Made by a program: the position numbers and the translations under genes. This document shows positions 1-8,631 of a stretch of 64,000 nucleotides of DNA, one piece after another. Under the pieces are notes generated by a model. That model saw only the letters and a list, made by a program, of their open reading frames with translations, was not told the DNA's origin and searched no databases. The stretch lies in contig JBCCHF010000011.1 of NCBI GenBank assembly GCA_039028895.1, positions 83,196 to 147,195 on the forward strand, read 5' to 3'. Within the stretch, counting starts at the first letter, position 1. The number at the start of each line of letters is the position of its first letter. This DNA is from JAHDCJ01 sp039028895 (lineage in GTDB: Bacteria; Bacteroidota; Bacteroidia; Chitinophagales; Saprospiraceae).

Positions 1-254
1 GCATTCTGATGATGGCTTATGGGATGCGAAAGCCAGTCGTGGTTACCGATGTAGGCGGCCTCGCAGAATTGGTGCAAAACCATAAAACAGGGATGATCGT
101 AAAACATAATGATCCAAAGTTATTAGCAGAAGGCATCAAAACCACGTTTAAAGATCAGGAAAATGTGGATTTCGAGGCTAACATAAATAACCTGTCTTCC
201 TCATTGGGGTACATCAATATGGAGGATATGTTCAAAAAAATTGAAGAATCATGA
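1..254 (+). CDS. Glycosyltransferase family 4-like, C-terminal fragment
   Basis: Only the last ~84 codons lie in the window; the reading frame is open to the left edge. The motif VVTDVGGLAELV followed by a Gly-containing loop and a DP(K)LLAEGI helix is the nucleotide-sugar binding C-terminal half of GT-B group 1 (GT4) glycosyltransferases, where a conserved Glu and Gly-rich loop contact the donor. The donor and acceptor cannot be inferred from this piece. The stop codon overlaps the next ATG in an ATGA junction, so the two genes are probably translationally coupled. Confidence 0.7.
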   Translation, partial: ILMMAYGMRKPVVVTDVGGLAELVQNHKTGMIVKHNDPKLLAEGIKTTFKDQENVDFEANINNLSSSLGYINMEDMFKKIEES

Positions 255-811
255 GTGACGTAAAACATCTGACAAAGGAAGAATTGGAAGCCGGATTAGA
301 TCATATTCTCAATTCACCAAAAGATGAAGGCACACTCGAGATGATCGTCATCAGACCTCAAGAAGGCGAACGCCAAGTGTTAGAAATCGGCGAATTGGAC
401 CTCGATGTAGGACTAAAAGGCGACAACTGGAAGACAAGGGGTAGTAAAAAGACAGAAGATGGAAGCGCCCATCCCGAACAACAGCTCAATATCATGAACG
501 CCCGGTCAGCAGCACTGGTTGCTGTAGAAAAATCCCGCTGGCCACTAGCAGGCGATCAGTTGTATATTGACATCAATCTGAGTGACGAGAATCTACCCGC
601 AGGTTCTCAACTCTCAATAGGCACAGCAATAGTCGAGATAACACCCATTCCTCATAACGGTTGCAAAAAATTCACACAGCGTTTCGGCATAGATGCTGTA
701 AAGTTTGTTAACTCACCAGTCGGCAAAGAAAACCACCTGAGAGGCGTAAATGCCAAAGTCATCCAGCCCGGAACGATCAAAGCAGGGGATATGGTTAAAA
801 AGGTAAAATAA
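251..811 (+). CDS. MOSC domain-containing protein
   Basis: A 186-residue cytoplasmic protein without signal peptide. The central region (about residues 30-180) has the MOSC (molybdenum cofactor sulfurase C-terminal) pattern, including a conserved cysteine at about position 138 in the context PIPHNGCKKF. MOSC domains are linked to sulfur transfer and molybdenum-cofactor-dependent detoxification of N-hydroxylated compounds (YiiM/YcbX families). It is a single-domain form. It starts inside the preceding glycosyltransferase stop (ATGA). A molybdate uptake operon lies about 4 kb downstream, which is compatible with Mo-cofactor chemistry in this organism but is not proof of a shared pathway. The substrate is unknown. 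Confidence 0.8.
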   Translation: MSDVKHLTKEELEAGLDHILNSPKDEGTLEMIVIRPQEGERQVLEIGELDLDVGLKGDNWKTRGSKKTEDGSAHPEQQLNIMNARSAALVAVEKSRWPLAGDQLYIDINLSDENLPAGSQLSIGTAIVEITPIPHNGCKKFTQRFGIDAVKFVNSPVGKENHLRGVNAKVIQPGTIKAGDMVKKVK

Positions 812-852
812 AATTAAACCTCTGCATCTTCGCGTCTGTGCGTTAAACCTAA

Positions 853-1386
853 TCAACTCTCCAAATCCAATCGCATCAATAGGTCATTAACCAGCTCCCC
901 ATCGAAAATGAAAGGGTGAAAGCCATCTTGCCTAAACCCATAATGTTTGTAAAAGGCAATTGCCTCCGGGTTCTTTTCCCACACACCTAACCATACAGAA
1001 TCGACTTTCTGGGCCCTTGCCCGCTCAACAGCCATATCCATCATCGCCCTTCCTAGGCCTTTCCCCTGGAAGTTTTTTCGCAAGTAGATCTTCTCAACTT
1101 CAAGATTGTTGTCTTCTGGATTATTCGTTTGGGCTTTGCCAATATTCAGTTTTATGAATCCTGCAATCTCACTCTCCAATTCAGCGAAAAACCATGTTGA
1201 TTCAGGGTTAAGAATTTCGGCTTTAATCCTGTCGGGATGGAAACTGACATCAAGATGCCTTGTGATTTCCTCAACTGTATTTTTCCCAGAATAGGTGACC
1301 ATAAACGTTTCTCTGCCAATAGCGACTACATCATCAAGGTCACCTATATCTGCTTGTCTGAACGTTATTTTAGGTGTTGGATTCAA
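853..1386 (-). CDS. GNAT family N-acetyltransferase
   Basis: A 177-residue single-domain GNAT. The acetyl-CoA pyrophosphate-binding motif A is visible as QGKGLGRAMM, preceded by the beta strand LEVEKIYL and followed by the late NPEAIAFYKHYGF segment typical of motif B. The overall pattern resembles PaiA-like small-molecule (polyamine or amino-compound) acetyltransferases, but the substrate cannot be read from sequence. Its start overlaps the 3' end of the upstream membrane protein gene by 17 bp, and an ECF sigma gene lies upstream again, so the three form a likely minus-strand operon. Confidence 0.85.
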   Translation of the reverse strand: MNPTPKITFRQADIGDLDDVVAIGRETFMVTYSGKNTVEEITRHLDVSFHPDRIKAEILNPESTWFFAELESEIAGFIKLNIGKAQTNNPEDNNLEVEKIYLRKNFQGKGLGRAMMDMAVERARAQKVDSVWLGVWEKNPEAIAFYKHYGFRQDGFHPFIFDGELVNDLLMRLDLES

Positions 1387-2017
1387 TTGCTTTTATTTCG
1401 TCTAAAAATTCAATAGCCTGCTCCATTTTTTTGTCAGGGAATTTCTTGAGAAACCAGACAATGATGGTGGCTACAATAATACTACCTGCAAAAGATGACC
1501 AGATCAATCCCTTAAAGATCACATAAAAATCGAGATTTAAAACACCTTTGAAAAAGACGATCATAAAGGCTATCCAGAATACGGGGATGATGACCAGTAA
1601 GGCATTTCTTTCAATTCTCTCCCTCATCTTCAGTTTTTCAATGCGTTGCTGAGCCACAATCACCGGGGTGTCGACATCAGTTCTGGCCATCATGTCGAGT
1701 GCCGTAATGTTCCAGTACATACCCCAAACCATTAAAGCCAATAATCCAAGCCCAGGTAATAGAAATTTGAGAACGGCATAATTGTCTATAAGGTACCCCA
1801 TCAGGAAAATGGTAAACAGGGCATTACAGACCAATTCAAAGATTTGTGTAAACTTGAATTCTCGTAACAACGACCTGACTTTTCCAAAACTGACTTCCCT
1901 GAGCAGACGTTCATTGACTTTGAGATATTTGTCCAATTTTTGATCGTATGCTTTCCAGACATTTATTAATTCGTGCATTTCCATTTTAGAATATTTTTTG
2001 GTGGCTTGAATCTTCAA
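1370..2017 (-). CDS. Membrane protein of unknown function, partner of ECF sigma factor
   Basis: A 215-residue protein with a charged N-terminal region (about 1-50) and four predicted transmembrane segments in two pairs (about residues 60-105 and 140-195), ending in a short charged tail. It follows the sigma-70 gene by 11 bp and overlaps the next gene. Small membrane proteins in this position next to ECF sigma genes are common in Bacteroidota and are often assumed to be sensors or anti-sigma-like, but I see no recognisable anti-sigma zinc motif, so a regulatory role is inference only. Confidence 0.6.
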   Translation of the reverse strand: MKIQATKKYSKMEMHELINVWKAYDQKLDKYLKVNERLLREVSFGKVRSLLREFKFTQIFELVCNALFTIFLMGYLIDNYAVLKFLLPGLGLLALMVWGMYWNITALDMMARTDVDTPVIVAQQRIEKLKMRERIERNALLVIIPVFWIAFMIVFFKGVLNLDFYVIFKGLIWSSFAGSIIVATIIVWFLKKFPDKKMEQAIEFLDEIKAIESNT

Positions 2018-2028
2018 TTTTTGAGATT

Positions 2029-2565
2029 CTAGACGTTATGTTGTTTGTTTATTAATTCGAAATAATCTTTCAGTTTCTTCTTGATTCGGCTGATCCTGGT
2101 GCCAACATTGGATTTACTAAGTCCAAGGATGACGCCGATCTCTTCGTGTGATTTGTCTTCAAGGTAAAGCAGCATAATACCTTTGTCGATAACCTTTAAC
2201 TGTCCGATAAATGTATAAAGCTGCTTGACTTGTTCCGCTCTTTCCTCAAAGCTTTCATCTTTTAACGTGATAACGATTTCCTCTTTTAATGGTGATGTCG
2301 AGTATCTTTTCTTTTCCTTCCGGAAGGATGAGATAGATACATTCAATGCGATTCGATAGATCCAGGTAGAAAATTTGACGCGTCCGTCATATTTGTTGAA
2401 TGACCGCCACAGTTGTAGCGTGATCTCCTGGATCAGGTCTTTGCGGTCTTCTTCAGTTTTGGCATAGGTGCTGGCAACCTTGAACAACAATTTCCGGTGT
2501 TGCTCAAGCATCTCTATAAAAGCGTCTTTTTGTTGCTGATTACCCATGACTTGATTTCTTTTCAC
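2029..2565 (-). CDS. RNA polymerase sigma factor, ECF subfamily
   Basis: A 178-residue protein with the two domains of ECF sigma factors. Region 2 carries the helix with FSTWIYRIALN, which in the family binds the -10 element and core polymerase. Region 4 has a helix-turn-helix around HEEIGVILGLSKSNVGTRI, which reads the -35 element. No region 3 or region 1.1 is present, as expected for ECF types. It is the first gene of a three-gene minus-strand unit with a membrane protein and a GNAT. The inducing signal and target promoters are not visible. Confidence 0.88.
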   Translation of the reverse strand: MKRNQVMGNQQQKDAFIEMLEQHRKLLFKVASTYAKTEEDRKDLIQEITLQLWRSFNKYDGRVKFSTWIYRIALNVSISSFRKEKKRYSTSPLKEEIVITLKDESFEERAEQVKQLYTFIGQLKVIDKGIMLLYLEDKSHEEIGVILGLSKSNVGTRISRIKKKLKDYFELINKQHNV

Positions 2566-2640
2566 CCTATTATTCGCAGTTGAGGATGAAAAATCACACG
2601 AAAGGAGAAAATTTTTGATAAAAGTGGTTAAGCTATAGTG

Positions 2641-2740
2641 TTTTTTTCACGCTGAGGCACCGAGGCGCAAAGGTCACTGAAAACAATATTCACGGGTAAA
2701 ATTAATCTTTGCGTCTCAGCGACTCCGGGTGTAAAAAAAA
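2641..2740. repeat. Imperfect inverted repeat of a Bacteroidota-type intergenic element
   Basis: Two arms face each other between the sigma gene and the DUF885 gene. The left arm reads T-tract, then GCTGAGGCACC and GAGGCGCAAAG. The right arm in reverse complement reads T-tract, CGGAGTCGCTGAGACGCAAAG. A related short stretch with TCTGCATCTTCGCG lies at about 815-850, and a diverged one with TCTGCGAATGTTCTTTGCG at about 46270-46295. Such GAGACGCAAAG-type elements are seen repeatedly between genes in this phylum. It could fold as a long hairpin and act as a bidirectional terminator; the function is not shown. Confidence 0.5.
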
Positions 2741-2760
2741 TACCGCCTTTTCGAAAATCA

Positions 2761-4527
2761 CTACCCCGCAGTCTCCTCGATATAAGCCTCTACCTCTTCG
2801 GTTAAAACAGACAACGGTACTGAACCATTTTTCAAAATAACATGATGGAATTTACGCAGGTCAAACTTATCGCCTAATTTCTCGCTGGCTTCCTCTCTAA
2901 GGCTTTTGATAACAAGCTCGCCGATCTTATAGCTGACTGCCTGACCGGGCCAGCCAATGTATCGGTCTATTTCAGTATAGATTTCATGTTGCGATAAGGC
3001 TGTATTGTCAGCGAGGTATTGACGCGCCTGGTCTCTTGTCCAGCCTTTGTAGTGAAGGCCAACATCGACTACCAGTCTGCAGGCTCGCCACATCTCATAA
3101 GTATATTTGCCAAACATGTCATATGGACTTGGGTACATCCCCATTTCTTCACCGAGGTACTCTGCATAAAGCGCCCACCCCTCACCAAAAGCACTGATGT
3201 AATAATCGTTACGAAACTTAGGAACATCCAGAGTTTTTGATTCTGCAGCAAGCATGATTTGCAAGTGATGACCCGGAACCGCTTCATGAAGCGTCAAAGC
3301 AGGCAAAGAATAAAACTTTCGACTTGGTAAGTTATAGGTGTTGACCCAGTAGATGCCCGGTCTTTGTTGCGCAGCAATACCTTGGACATAGCGGCCGGCA
3401 GTGTAGGTAGGTGCGATATCATCAGGCACAGGCTCGACGGTGAAGGGCATCATGTAAAGGGTGTGGAAATATCGAGGAAGAATGCCTTCAGCTCTTTTAC
3501 TTAACCAGGCCGCGTAATGCAAAAGTTCATCTGCTGTTTTGGGGTAAAACTGTTCGTCAGTTCTCAGAAATGTGAGGAATTCACCAAAATCACCTTCAAA
3601 TTCTAAATCCTTGATAATAGCTTCCATTTGGGTGCGAATCCTGGCGACTTCCTGCAGTCCCAGGTTGTAGATAGAGTCAGGGGTCATATCGAGGGTGGTA
3701 TAATATCTGACCCTGTCTTCATAGTAGGCTTTACCATCCGGAACATTTGAAATGCCCACTTCATCGTAAGCTGCTGCAAGATATTGATTTCCAGTAAACG
3801 CGAGCAATTCTTTATACGCCGGAACGACTGTGTTTTTTAACAGATCTGTTCCCTTGTTGAGGAGTTCTGTTTTCTCTGATTCTGAAATTGAAGCATTAAT
3901 ATCCAACTTCAGTAAAGGCCTGGCAAGAGGATTAATTTCCATGTCCTCAGATGCCCAGGGTTTGATCGTATTTGTCATATTATTGACGATTACTTTCGGT
4001 GCCACTACCTTCTGTTGAATGCCTTCAGCCATTAGGCCCTGATTTTGATTGATAAAGTCTGCATATTTGGGTAGCCAGTTAAAATAGGCTTCATAATCAG
4101 ATGTGGTCGCGAAAGGTAACGACCCAAGGTAATAGGTGATCAGGTTATAAAAGCCACCTTCAGCATTAAAAGGGATCAGATGGTTATTATACTTTACGTC
4201 GCTGATGATATCGTTTAGCTTCAAAGCCATTACTGATTGGCTGATCACCTCCTGGTGACTAAGTTCTGAAGTTGGAATATTATTCAGTTTTTCAAGGTAT
4301 GCCTCAAACTGTTGTGTCGACTTTTGCATCTCCTCGTGGCTTACAGAGGGAAACCCGGTAGGGTGTTTACCCGAAGCAAGCTCGGAAAAAGGATTAACTG
4401 ACTTTTCGTAGACAGCTATTTCAGTAAAAAGATGATTAAGCCCCGGGTGGTTTTTGGGCGAAGTATCCTGAGTCGAACATCCTGATAAAATAACGATTGC
4501 TAAAACAGAAAAGAGTAAATTGCGCAT
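2761..4527 (-). CDS. DUF885 family lipoprotein, predicted metallopeptidase-like
   Basis: A 588-residue protein with a lipoprotein signal peptide; the lipobox LSGC places the lipidated cysteine at residue 17. It is predominantly helical and carries HEAVPGHH at residues 414-421, an HExxxGHH variant of a zinc-binding motif that is diagnostic for the DUF885 family, with a later EGWALYAEYLGEEMG segment that could supply the third ligand. Family members are believed to be periplasmic metallopeptidases, though substrates are largely unknown. It faces away from the divergent mod operon and stands alone on the minus strand. Confidence 0.85.
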   Translation of the reverse strand: MRNLLFSVLAIVILSGCSTQDTSPKNHPGLNHLFTEIAVYEKSVNPFSELASGKHPTGFPSVSHEEMQKSTQQFEAYLEKLNNIPTSELSHQEVISQSVMALKLNDIISDVKYNNHLIPFNAEGGFYNLITYYLGSLPFATTSDYEAYFNWLPKYADFINQNQGLMAEGIQQKVVAPKVIVNNMTNTIKPWASEDMEINPLARPLLKLDINASISESEKTELLNKGTDLLKNTVVPAYKELLAFTGNQYLAAAYDEVGISNVPDGKAYYEDRVRYYTTLDMTPDSIYNLGLQEVARIRTQMEAIIKDLEFEGDFGEFLTFLRTDEQFYPKTADELLHYAAWLSKRAEGILPRYFHTLYMMPFTVEPVPDDIAPTYTAGRYVQGIAAQQRPGIYWVNTYNLPSRKFYSLPALTLHEAVPGHHLQIMLAAESKTLDVPKFRNDYYISAFGEGWALYAEYLGEEMGMYPSPYDMFGKYTYEMWRACRLVVDVGLHYKGWTRDQARQYLADNTALSQHEIYTEIDRYIGWPGQAVSYKIGELVIKSLREEASEKLGDKFDLRKFHHVILKNGSVPLSVLTEEVEAYIEETAG

Positions 4528-4533
4528 AGGTCC

Positions 4534-4541
4534 TATTTTTG
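4534..4541 (+). promoter_or_regulatory. Putative -7 element for the mod operon
   Basis: TATTTTTG matches the Bacteroidota -7 consensus TAnnTTTG and sits 34 nt upstream of the modA ATG, within the 48-bp divergent spacer. Expected transcription start about 4548. No convincing -33 TTTG is seen at the usual distance, so the call is tentative. Confidence 0.4.
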
Positions 4542-4575
4542 GAGTGACCTCTCAAATTTAAAAATTGATAATGAC

Positions 4576-5343
4576 ATGTCCAGATTTCGTTGGGTAGCGA
4601 TGTCAATCGTGTTGTGGGTCTGGGTGGTGTCTTGTACTCATCATGAAAATGATAAACTTACCATTGCTACGGCTGCCAATATGCGATTTGCCATTGATGA
4701 GTTAGTAGAGACTTTTTCCGAAGAAACCGATATTGAATGCCAGCTTATTATTAGCTCTTCTGGTGCCCTAACCGCACAGATCATGGAGGGTGCTCCTTAT
4801 GATGTTTTCGTTGCGGCTAATATGAGTTACCCAACGCGTCTTTTTGAATCCGGTTTTTCTGAAGCACCTCCAGCTATTTATGCCTACGGAACCCTGGTGT
4901 TGTGGACATTGGGTGATTCCTTGCCAGCAATTAATGCCCTTACCGGGAAAAATATCAGGCACATAGCCATTGCCAACCCCAAACTGGCCCCATATGGAAC
5001 AGCAGCTATTGAATTTTTGAAGAATTTAGGCATTTATAATGAAGTGGAAGACAAGCTCGTATTTGGCGAAAGCCTGGCCCAAACCAACCAGTTTATTGCT
5101 TCAAAAGCCGCCAATGTAGGGATCACGTCTATGTCAACCGTACTAGCGCCGGGAATGCAAAACAAGGGTGTTTGGAAGGCTTTGGATGAAGAGATTTATC
5201 CGGTTATTGAGCAAGGCGTGGTAAAAGTAAAGAAAAGGAATATTGACTCGAATGCTGAACAAGCCGACAGGTTTATGGTATTCTTGTTTTCAGATACAGG
5301 GAAAAACATTTTGAAAAGGTATGGATACCGGGTTAACGATTGA
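4576..5343 (+). CDS. modA: Molybdate ABC transporter substrate-binding lipoprotein ModA
   Basis: A 255-residue periplasmic binding protein. The N-terminus is a signal sequence ending in WVVSC, compatible with a lipoprotein anchored at Cys20. The mature part starts with LTIATAANMRFAIDEL, then ISSSGALTAQI, the hydroxyl-rich loop that binds the tetrahedral oxyanion in ModA proteins, then PYDVFVAAN and NPKLAPYGTAAIEFL, all standard for the family. It is first in an operon with a TPR membrane protein, a molbindin, ModB and ModC, and the downstream gene begins 23 bp before its stop. Tungstate cannot be excluded as substrate. Confidence 0.9.
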   Translation: MSRFRWVAMSIVLWVWVVSCTHHENDKLTIATAANMRFAIDELVETFSEETDIECQLIISSSGALTAQIMEGAPYDVFVAANMSYPTRLFESGFSEAPPAIYAYGTLVLWTLGDSLPAINALTGKNIRHIAIANPKLAPYGTAAIEFLKNLGIYNEVEDKLVFGESLAQTNQFIASKAANVGITSMSTVLAPGMQNKGVWKALDEEIYPVIEQGVVKVKKRNIDSNAEQADRFMVFLFSDTGKNILKRYGYRVND

Positions 5344-6571
5344 AGATCTGATTAAACGCATATCAGCATTATTTGAGCTTCGCCGTCATGAAGAGGCGTT
5401 GACGATGATAAGAGACGGGCTCCAGCGATGGCCTGAAGAACCCCTGATTTTCAGGATGTTAGGCGCTTATCACGAATTAAAAGATGAAGACCATAAGGCG
5501 CTTAAAGCCTATCAGGAAGCCATAAAACTCGACCCTGAGTTTCTGGATGCAAGAGAGAGGCTATGCTTGATGCTTCACGATACCGGAAACACGAAAAAGG
5601 CTAAAGAGCATCTTGATGTTTGCCTGGAGCAGGGATCTTCAGTTGCCTCTGTTCATGCACTGGCTTATTTGGTTAATGCCAATGACCATCCCTTCAAGGC
5701 CGAAAGATTCCTGAAACAGGCTCTAAAGCTTGATCCGGAAGATGAGTTAGTGAGATATGCTGAATCACACAATACGATCACAAGTCTTAAACTGGGCAAA
5801 TTCAAAAAGCTGCTGACCCAGCAAATGGAAAAGGACCCGACCTCAGCAGGTGCAATGTTTGGAATGGGCCTTGTAGAATTATCAAGGCGAAAGTTCAAGA
5901 ATGCAGAAAACCTGTTAAGGCAATCTTATGTACTTGAACCCGATGAAGGAAAACTGGATGCCTGGATCGATGCCCGGATCGGGAAGTACTTTCCATTTGT
6001 GCTTTCGGTGCCTTTGGGATGGATCTCATATCCTTTTTCCATGGGTTTCCAGGTGATTGGTTTTATCTTTTATTTGATCCTTTTATTGGCAATCCCCATG
6101 AGCCAGTATGAATCTCATTATGACCAATGGTTATGGATGATCTACATGGCGATAACTGTATTTTTGTCCTTGACTTACATTCTTAAATACACGGTTCAAT
6201 ATGTTTTTCGGTCAAAACATCACCCTGAGGTGCCTAAGTTTTCTCATCGTGATGCTATGAAGTTGACGTTGTTGCTTGCCACGGTTTCACTATGGTTTAT
6301 TTTATTGGAAAAAGATTATAACTTGCTTATGGCCAACGTTTTCGTTTTGATGTATGTGATGATGTGGCCGTTGGTAAGAGAGAGGTCTCACCCCTTGACC
6401 AAAAGTGGTTTTATGTTGATTTATGGTTTGGCGTGGCTTTCATTCCTCGCTGAGGTTATAAAAGTCGTTTTTTCGCTCGACATTCCTAATTTTGTTTCCT
6501 TACCATCAACTCTTGGATGGGTAGCGCTTTTATTTTTGATTCAATTTGCTGAAAAATTCGAGAATACTTGA
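5321..6571 (+). CDS. TPR protein with polytopic membrane domain, embedded in mod operon
   Basis: A 416-residue protein in two halves. Residues about 1-215 form tetratricopeptide repeats (for example the helix pairs around PLIFRMLGAYHEL and HKALKAYQEAIKLDPEF). Residues about 225-415 contain roughly six to seven hydrophobic helices. There is no signal peptide, so the TPR part is predicted to be cytoplasmic. The ATG lies inside modA (23-bp overlap) and the stop overlaps the TTG start of the molbindin gene, so it is fully embedded in the molybdate operon. I do not recognise it as a known Mod component. It might scaffold or regulate the transporter, or be a passenger. Confidence 0.75.
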   Translation: MDTGLTIEDLIKRISALFELRRHEEALTMIRDGLQRWPEEPLIFRMLGAYHELKDEDHKALKAYQEAIKLDPEFLDARERLCLMLHDTGNTKKAKEHLDVCLEQGSSVASVHALAYLVNANDHPFKAERFLKQALKLDPEDELVRYAESHNTITSLKLGKFKKLLTQQMEKDPTSAGAMFGMGLVELSRRKFKNAENLLRQSYVLEPDEGKLDAWIDARIGKYFPFVLSVPLGWISYPFSMGFQVIGFIFYLILLLAIPMSQYESHYDQWLWMIYMAITVFLSLTYILKYTVQYVFRSKHHPEVPKFSHRDAMKLTLLLATVSLWFILLEKDYNLLMANVFVLMYVMMWPLVRERSHPLTKSGFMLIYGLAWLSFLAEVIKVVFSLDIPNFVSLPSTLGWVALLFLIQFAEKFENT

Positions 6572-6966
6572 ACAGGCTAACCGGAAAAATAGAATCGATT
6601 GAAACAAGTGGGAGTCTTTCCGTTGTCAACCTATCTGTTGGTAGCGCCAACATGAAATCAATAGTTACAGAAACACCGGAAACGGCAGAATATCTTGAAG
6701 TAGGTAAAAACGTAGATGTCCTATTTAAGGAAACTGAAGTGATTATTGGTAAGGGAACAGAACACGCCATTAGTCTTCGCAACCGGCTTATTTGTAAGAT
6801 CGAAAAAATCGAAAAAGGAGACTTGCTCGGAAAGCTGACCCTAAAGCACGAAGAAGGAACGATCATGTCGGTAATTACGGCCAATGCAGTCCATAACCTT
6901 GGTCTGGAGATCGGTGAAACGGTAACAGCACTGATCAAAACCAATGAAATAATGCTGGCAGGATGA
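6568..6966 (+). CDS. Molbindin-like protein, two TOBE/Mop repeats
   Basis: A 132-residue protein made of two ~65-residue TOBE (Mop) repeats: the first begins NRLTGKIESIETSGSLSVV and the second RNRLICKIEKIEKGDLLGK, each ending in a GxxVxxLIKxTEV-like strand. Such di-Mop proteins bind molybdate or tungstate oxyanions in the cytoplasm and serve as storage or sensor modules; ModE carries the same repeats behind a DNA-binding domain, which is absent here. The start is TTG overlapping the preceding TGA, chosen because the first repeat begins right there. The stop overlaps the modB ATG. Confidence 0.85.
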   Translation: MNRLTGKIESIETSGSLSVVNLSVGSANMKSIVTETPETAEYLEVGKNVDVLFKETEVIIGKGTEHAISLRNRLICKIEKIEKGDLLGKLTLKHEEGTIMSVITANAVHNLGLEIGETVTALIKTNEIMLAG

Positions 6967-7637
6967 TCGATTGGGGCCCCATCATACTAACCTTTCAACT
7001 GGCGTTTGTCACCACAGGCATCTTGCTATTGATCGGCATTCCACTGGCTTACTGGCTGGCTTACGCCAAAACCAGGTGGCGACCGGTATTGGAGACTCTG
7101 GTTAGTATGCCACTCGTCTTGCCGCCAACGGTAGTCGGCTTTTATCTGCTTTTGGCATTTAGTCCGTCTTATGGGGTAGGGAAGGTGCTGGAAGACTGGT
7201 TTGGCTTTCGTCTCGCATTCTCTTTCAGCGGTTTGGTAGTCGCATCAGTGATCTATAGTCTGCCTTTTATGGTACAACCCATCCAGGCCGGATTTCGCAA
7301 TTTGCCTACATCACTCTCTGAAGCTTCTCAGATGCTGGGCAAGTCGAGGCTGACAACGCTGTTTAAGGTGCTTTTGCCTAATATCAAACCGTCAATGCTC
7401 ACTGGCCTGGTGCTCTCTTTCGCACATACGATTGGCGAGTTTGGGGTGGTTTTGATGATCGGTGGAAACATTCCTGACAGAACAAAAGTAGCCTCCATTG
7501 CTATCTACGATGAAGTGGAAGCAATGAATTATGCCGTCGCCAATGCTTACTCGCTGTTTTTGTTCGTCGTTACTTTCCTGATCCTGCTGTTAGTCTATGT
7601 CGTTAATGGTGGAAGATTAAACCGATATGCCCGATGA
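6963..7637 (+). CDS. modB: Molybdate ABC transporter permease ModB
   Basis: A 224-residue inner-membrane permease with five to six transmembrane helices, the usual size for ModB. The cytoplasmic EAA loop is visible as LSEASQMLGKSRLTTLFKVLLPNIKPS, the coupling helix contacted by the ATPase. VLPPTVVGFYLL near residue 55 and the conserved SFAHTIGEFGVVLMIGG segment are typical. It starts in an ATGA overlap with the molbindin and its stop overlaps the modC start, which fits stoichiometric production of the importer. Confidence 0.95.
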   Translation: MIDWGPIILTFQLAFVTTGILLLIGIPLAYWLAYAKTRWRPVLETLVSMPLVLPPTVVGFYLLLAFSPSYGVGKVLEDWFGFRLAFSFSGLVVASVIYSLPFMVQPIQAGFRNLPTSLSEASQMLGKSRLTTLFKVLLPNIKPSMLTGLVLSFAHTIGEFGVVLMIGGNIPDRTKVASIAIYDEVEAMNYAVANAYSLFLFVVTFLILLLVYVVNGGRLNRYAR

Positions 7638-8506
7638 TCACATTCAACCTAAATAAAAAGTTGAAGGGTAGCGACGGGGATTTGTTGCTGGATGTTAACA
7701 TGCATATAAAAAAAGGCCAGTTTGTTACACTTTACGGAGATTCCGGGGCTGGGAAAACATCAATCCTTCGAATGCTCGCGGGTCTTATGATTCCCGATAA
7801 GGGAAAAATAGAAATAGATGGACAAGTATGGTTCGACGCTTCCGCGAAAGCCAATCTTAAACCCCGATTCCGAAAAGCCGGATTTGTATTCCAGAACTAC
7901 GCGTTATTCCCCAATATGACGGTAAGGCAAAATCTGGAATATGCCCTTGAGAAAGGGCAGGACAATGCGATTATTGACGAGTTGATTGATATAATCGAAC
8001 TACGCGATTTGCAGGACCGAAAACCCGAAACACTTTCAGGCGGACAAAAACAAAGAACAGCTCTTGCCCGTGCCCTCGTAAGAAAACCTGAAATCCTGAT
8101 GTTGGATGAACCACTTTCGGCGCTCGATCGGGAAATGCGCATCAAGCTACAGGACTATATCATTCAGGTACACCGAAAATATGAACTTACGACTATCCTG
8201 GTAAGTCACGATATCAGCGAAATATTCAGGATGACTGACCGTGTGTTTATGCTTGAAAAAGGGAAAATAGCCAAGCAAGGCACCCCGGAAGAGATTTTCA
8301 CCAATCGGAACATCAGCGGAAAATTTCAGTTTACCGGCGAAGTGGTAAAAGTGGAAAAAGCCGATATCGTTTATATCCTTTCCATCCTTATCGGCAATAA
8401 CCTGGTGAAAGTAGTTGTAGGCGAAGAAAAGGCCCGCGAACTGAATCCGGGAGATAAAGTCCTGGTGGCTTCAAAAGCATTTAATCCTATCGTGTACAAG
8501 TTATAG
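7634..8506 (+). CDS. modC: Molybdate ABC transporter ATP-binding protein ModC
   Basis: A 290-residue ABC ATPase. Walker A is GDSGAGKTS (about residues 36-44), the Q-loop is in VFQNYALFPNMTV, the signature is LSGGQKQR, Walker B is ILMLDEPLSALD and the switch histidine is in LVSHD. The C-terminal ~60 residues form a TOBE-like extension as in ModC proteins, shorter than the full regulatory domain of some orthologues. It is the last gene of the operon and overlaps modB by 4 bp. It energises molybdate import through ModB. Confidence 0.93.
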   Translation: MITFNLNKKLKGSDGDLLLDVNMHIKKGQFVTLYGDSGAGKTSILRMLAGLMIPDKGKIEIDGQVWFDASAKANLKPRFRKAGFVFQNYALFPNMTVRQNLEYALEKGQDNAIIDELIDIIELRDLQDRKPETLSGGQKQRTALARALVRKPEILMLDEPLSALDREMRIKLQDYIIQVHRKYELTTILVSHDISEIFRMTDRVFMLEKGKIAKQGTPEEIFTNRNISGKFQFTGEVVKVEKADIVYILSILIGNNLVKVVVGEEKARELNPGDKVLVASKAFNPIVYKL

Positions 8507-8631
8507 CCCGACCAATGTCAGGCAGATGTAAAAGGATAAGCCAAGCACTAAAAAAATGTTAAAGAATCTTAAGGTCATTGAATCCGAAAAAGGATATTTG
8601 TAAATTACCAGAAATCAAGATTGCAAATAGT

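Noticed and set aside
6486..6944. 152-codon antisense frame opposite the molbindin gene
   Set aside because: The plus strand encodes two recognisable Mop repeats with tight operon overlaps; the antisense product is serine-rich and unlike any family.
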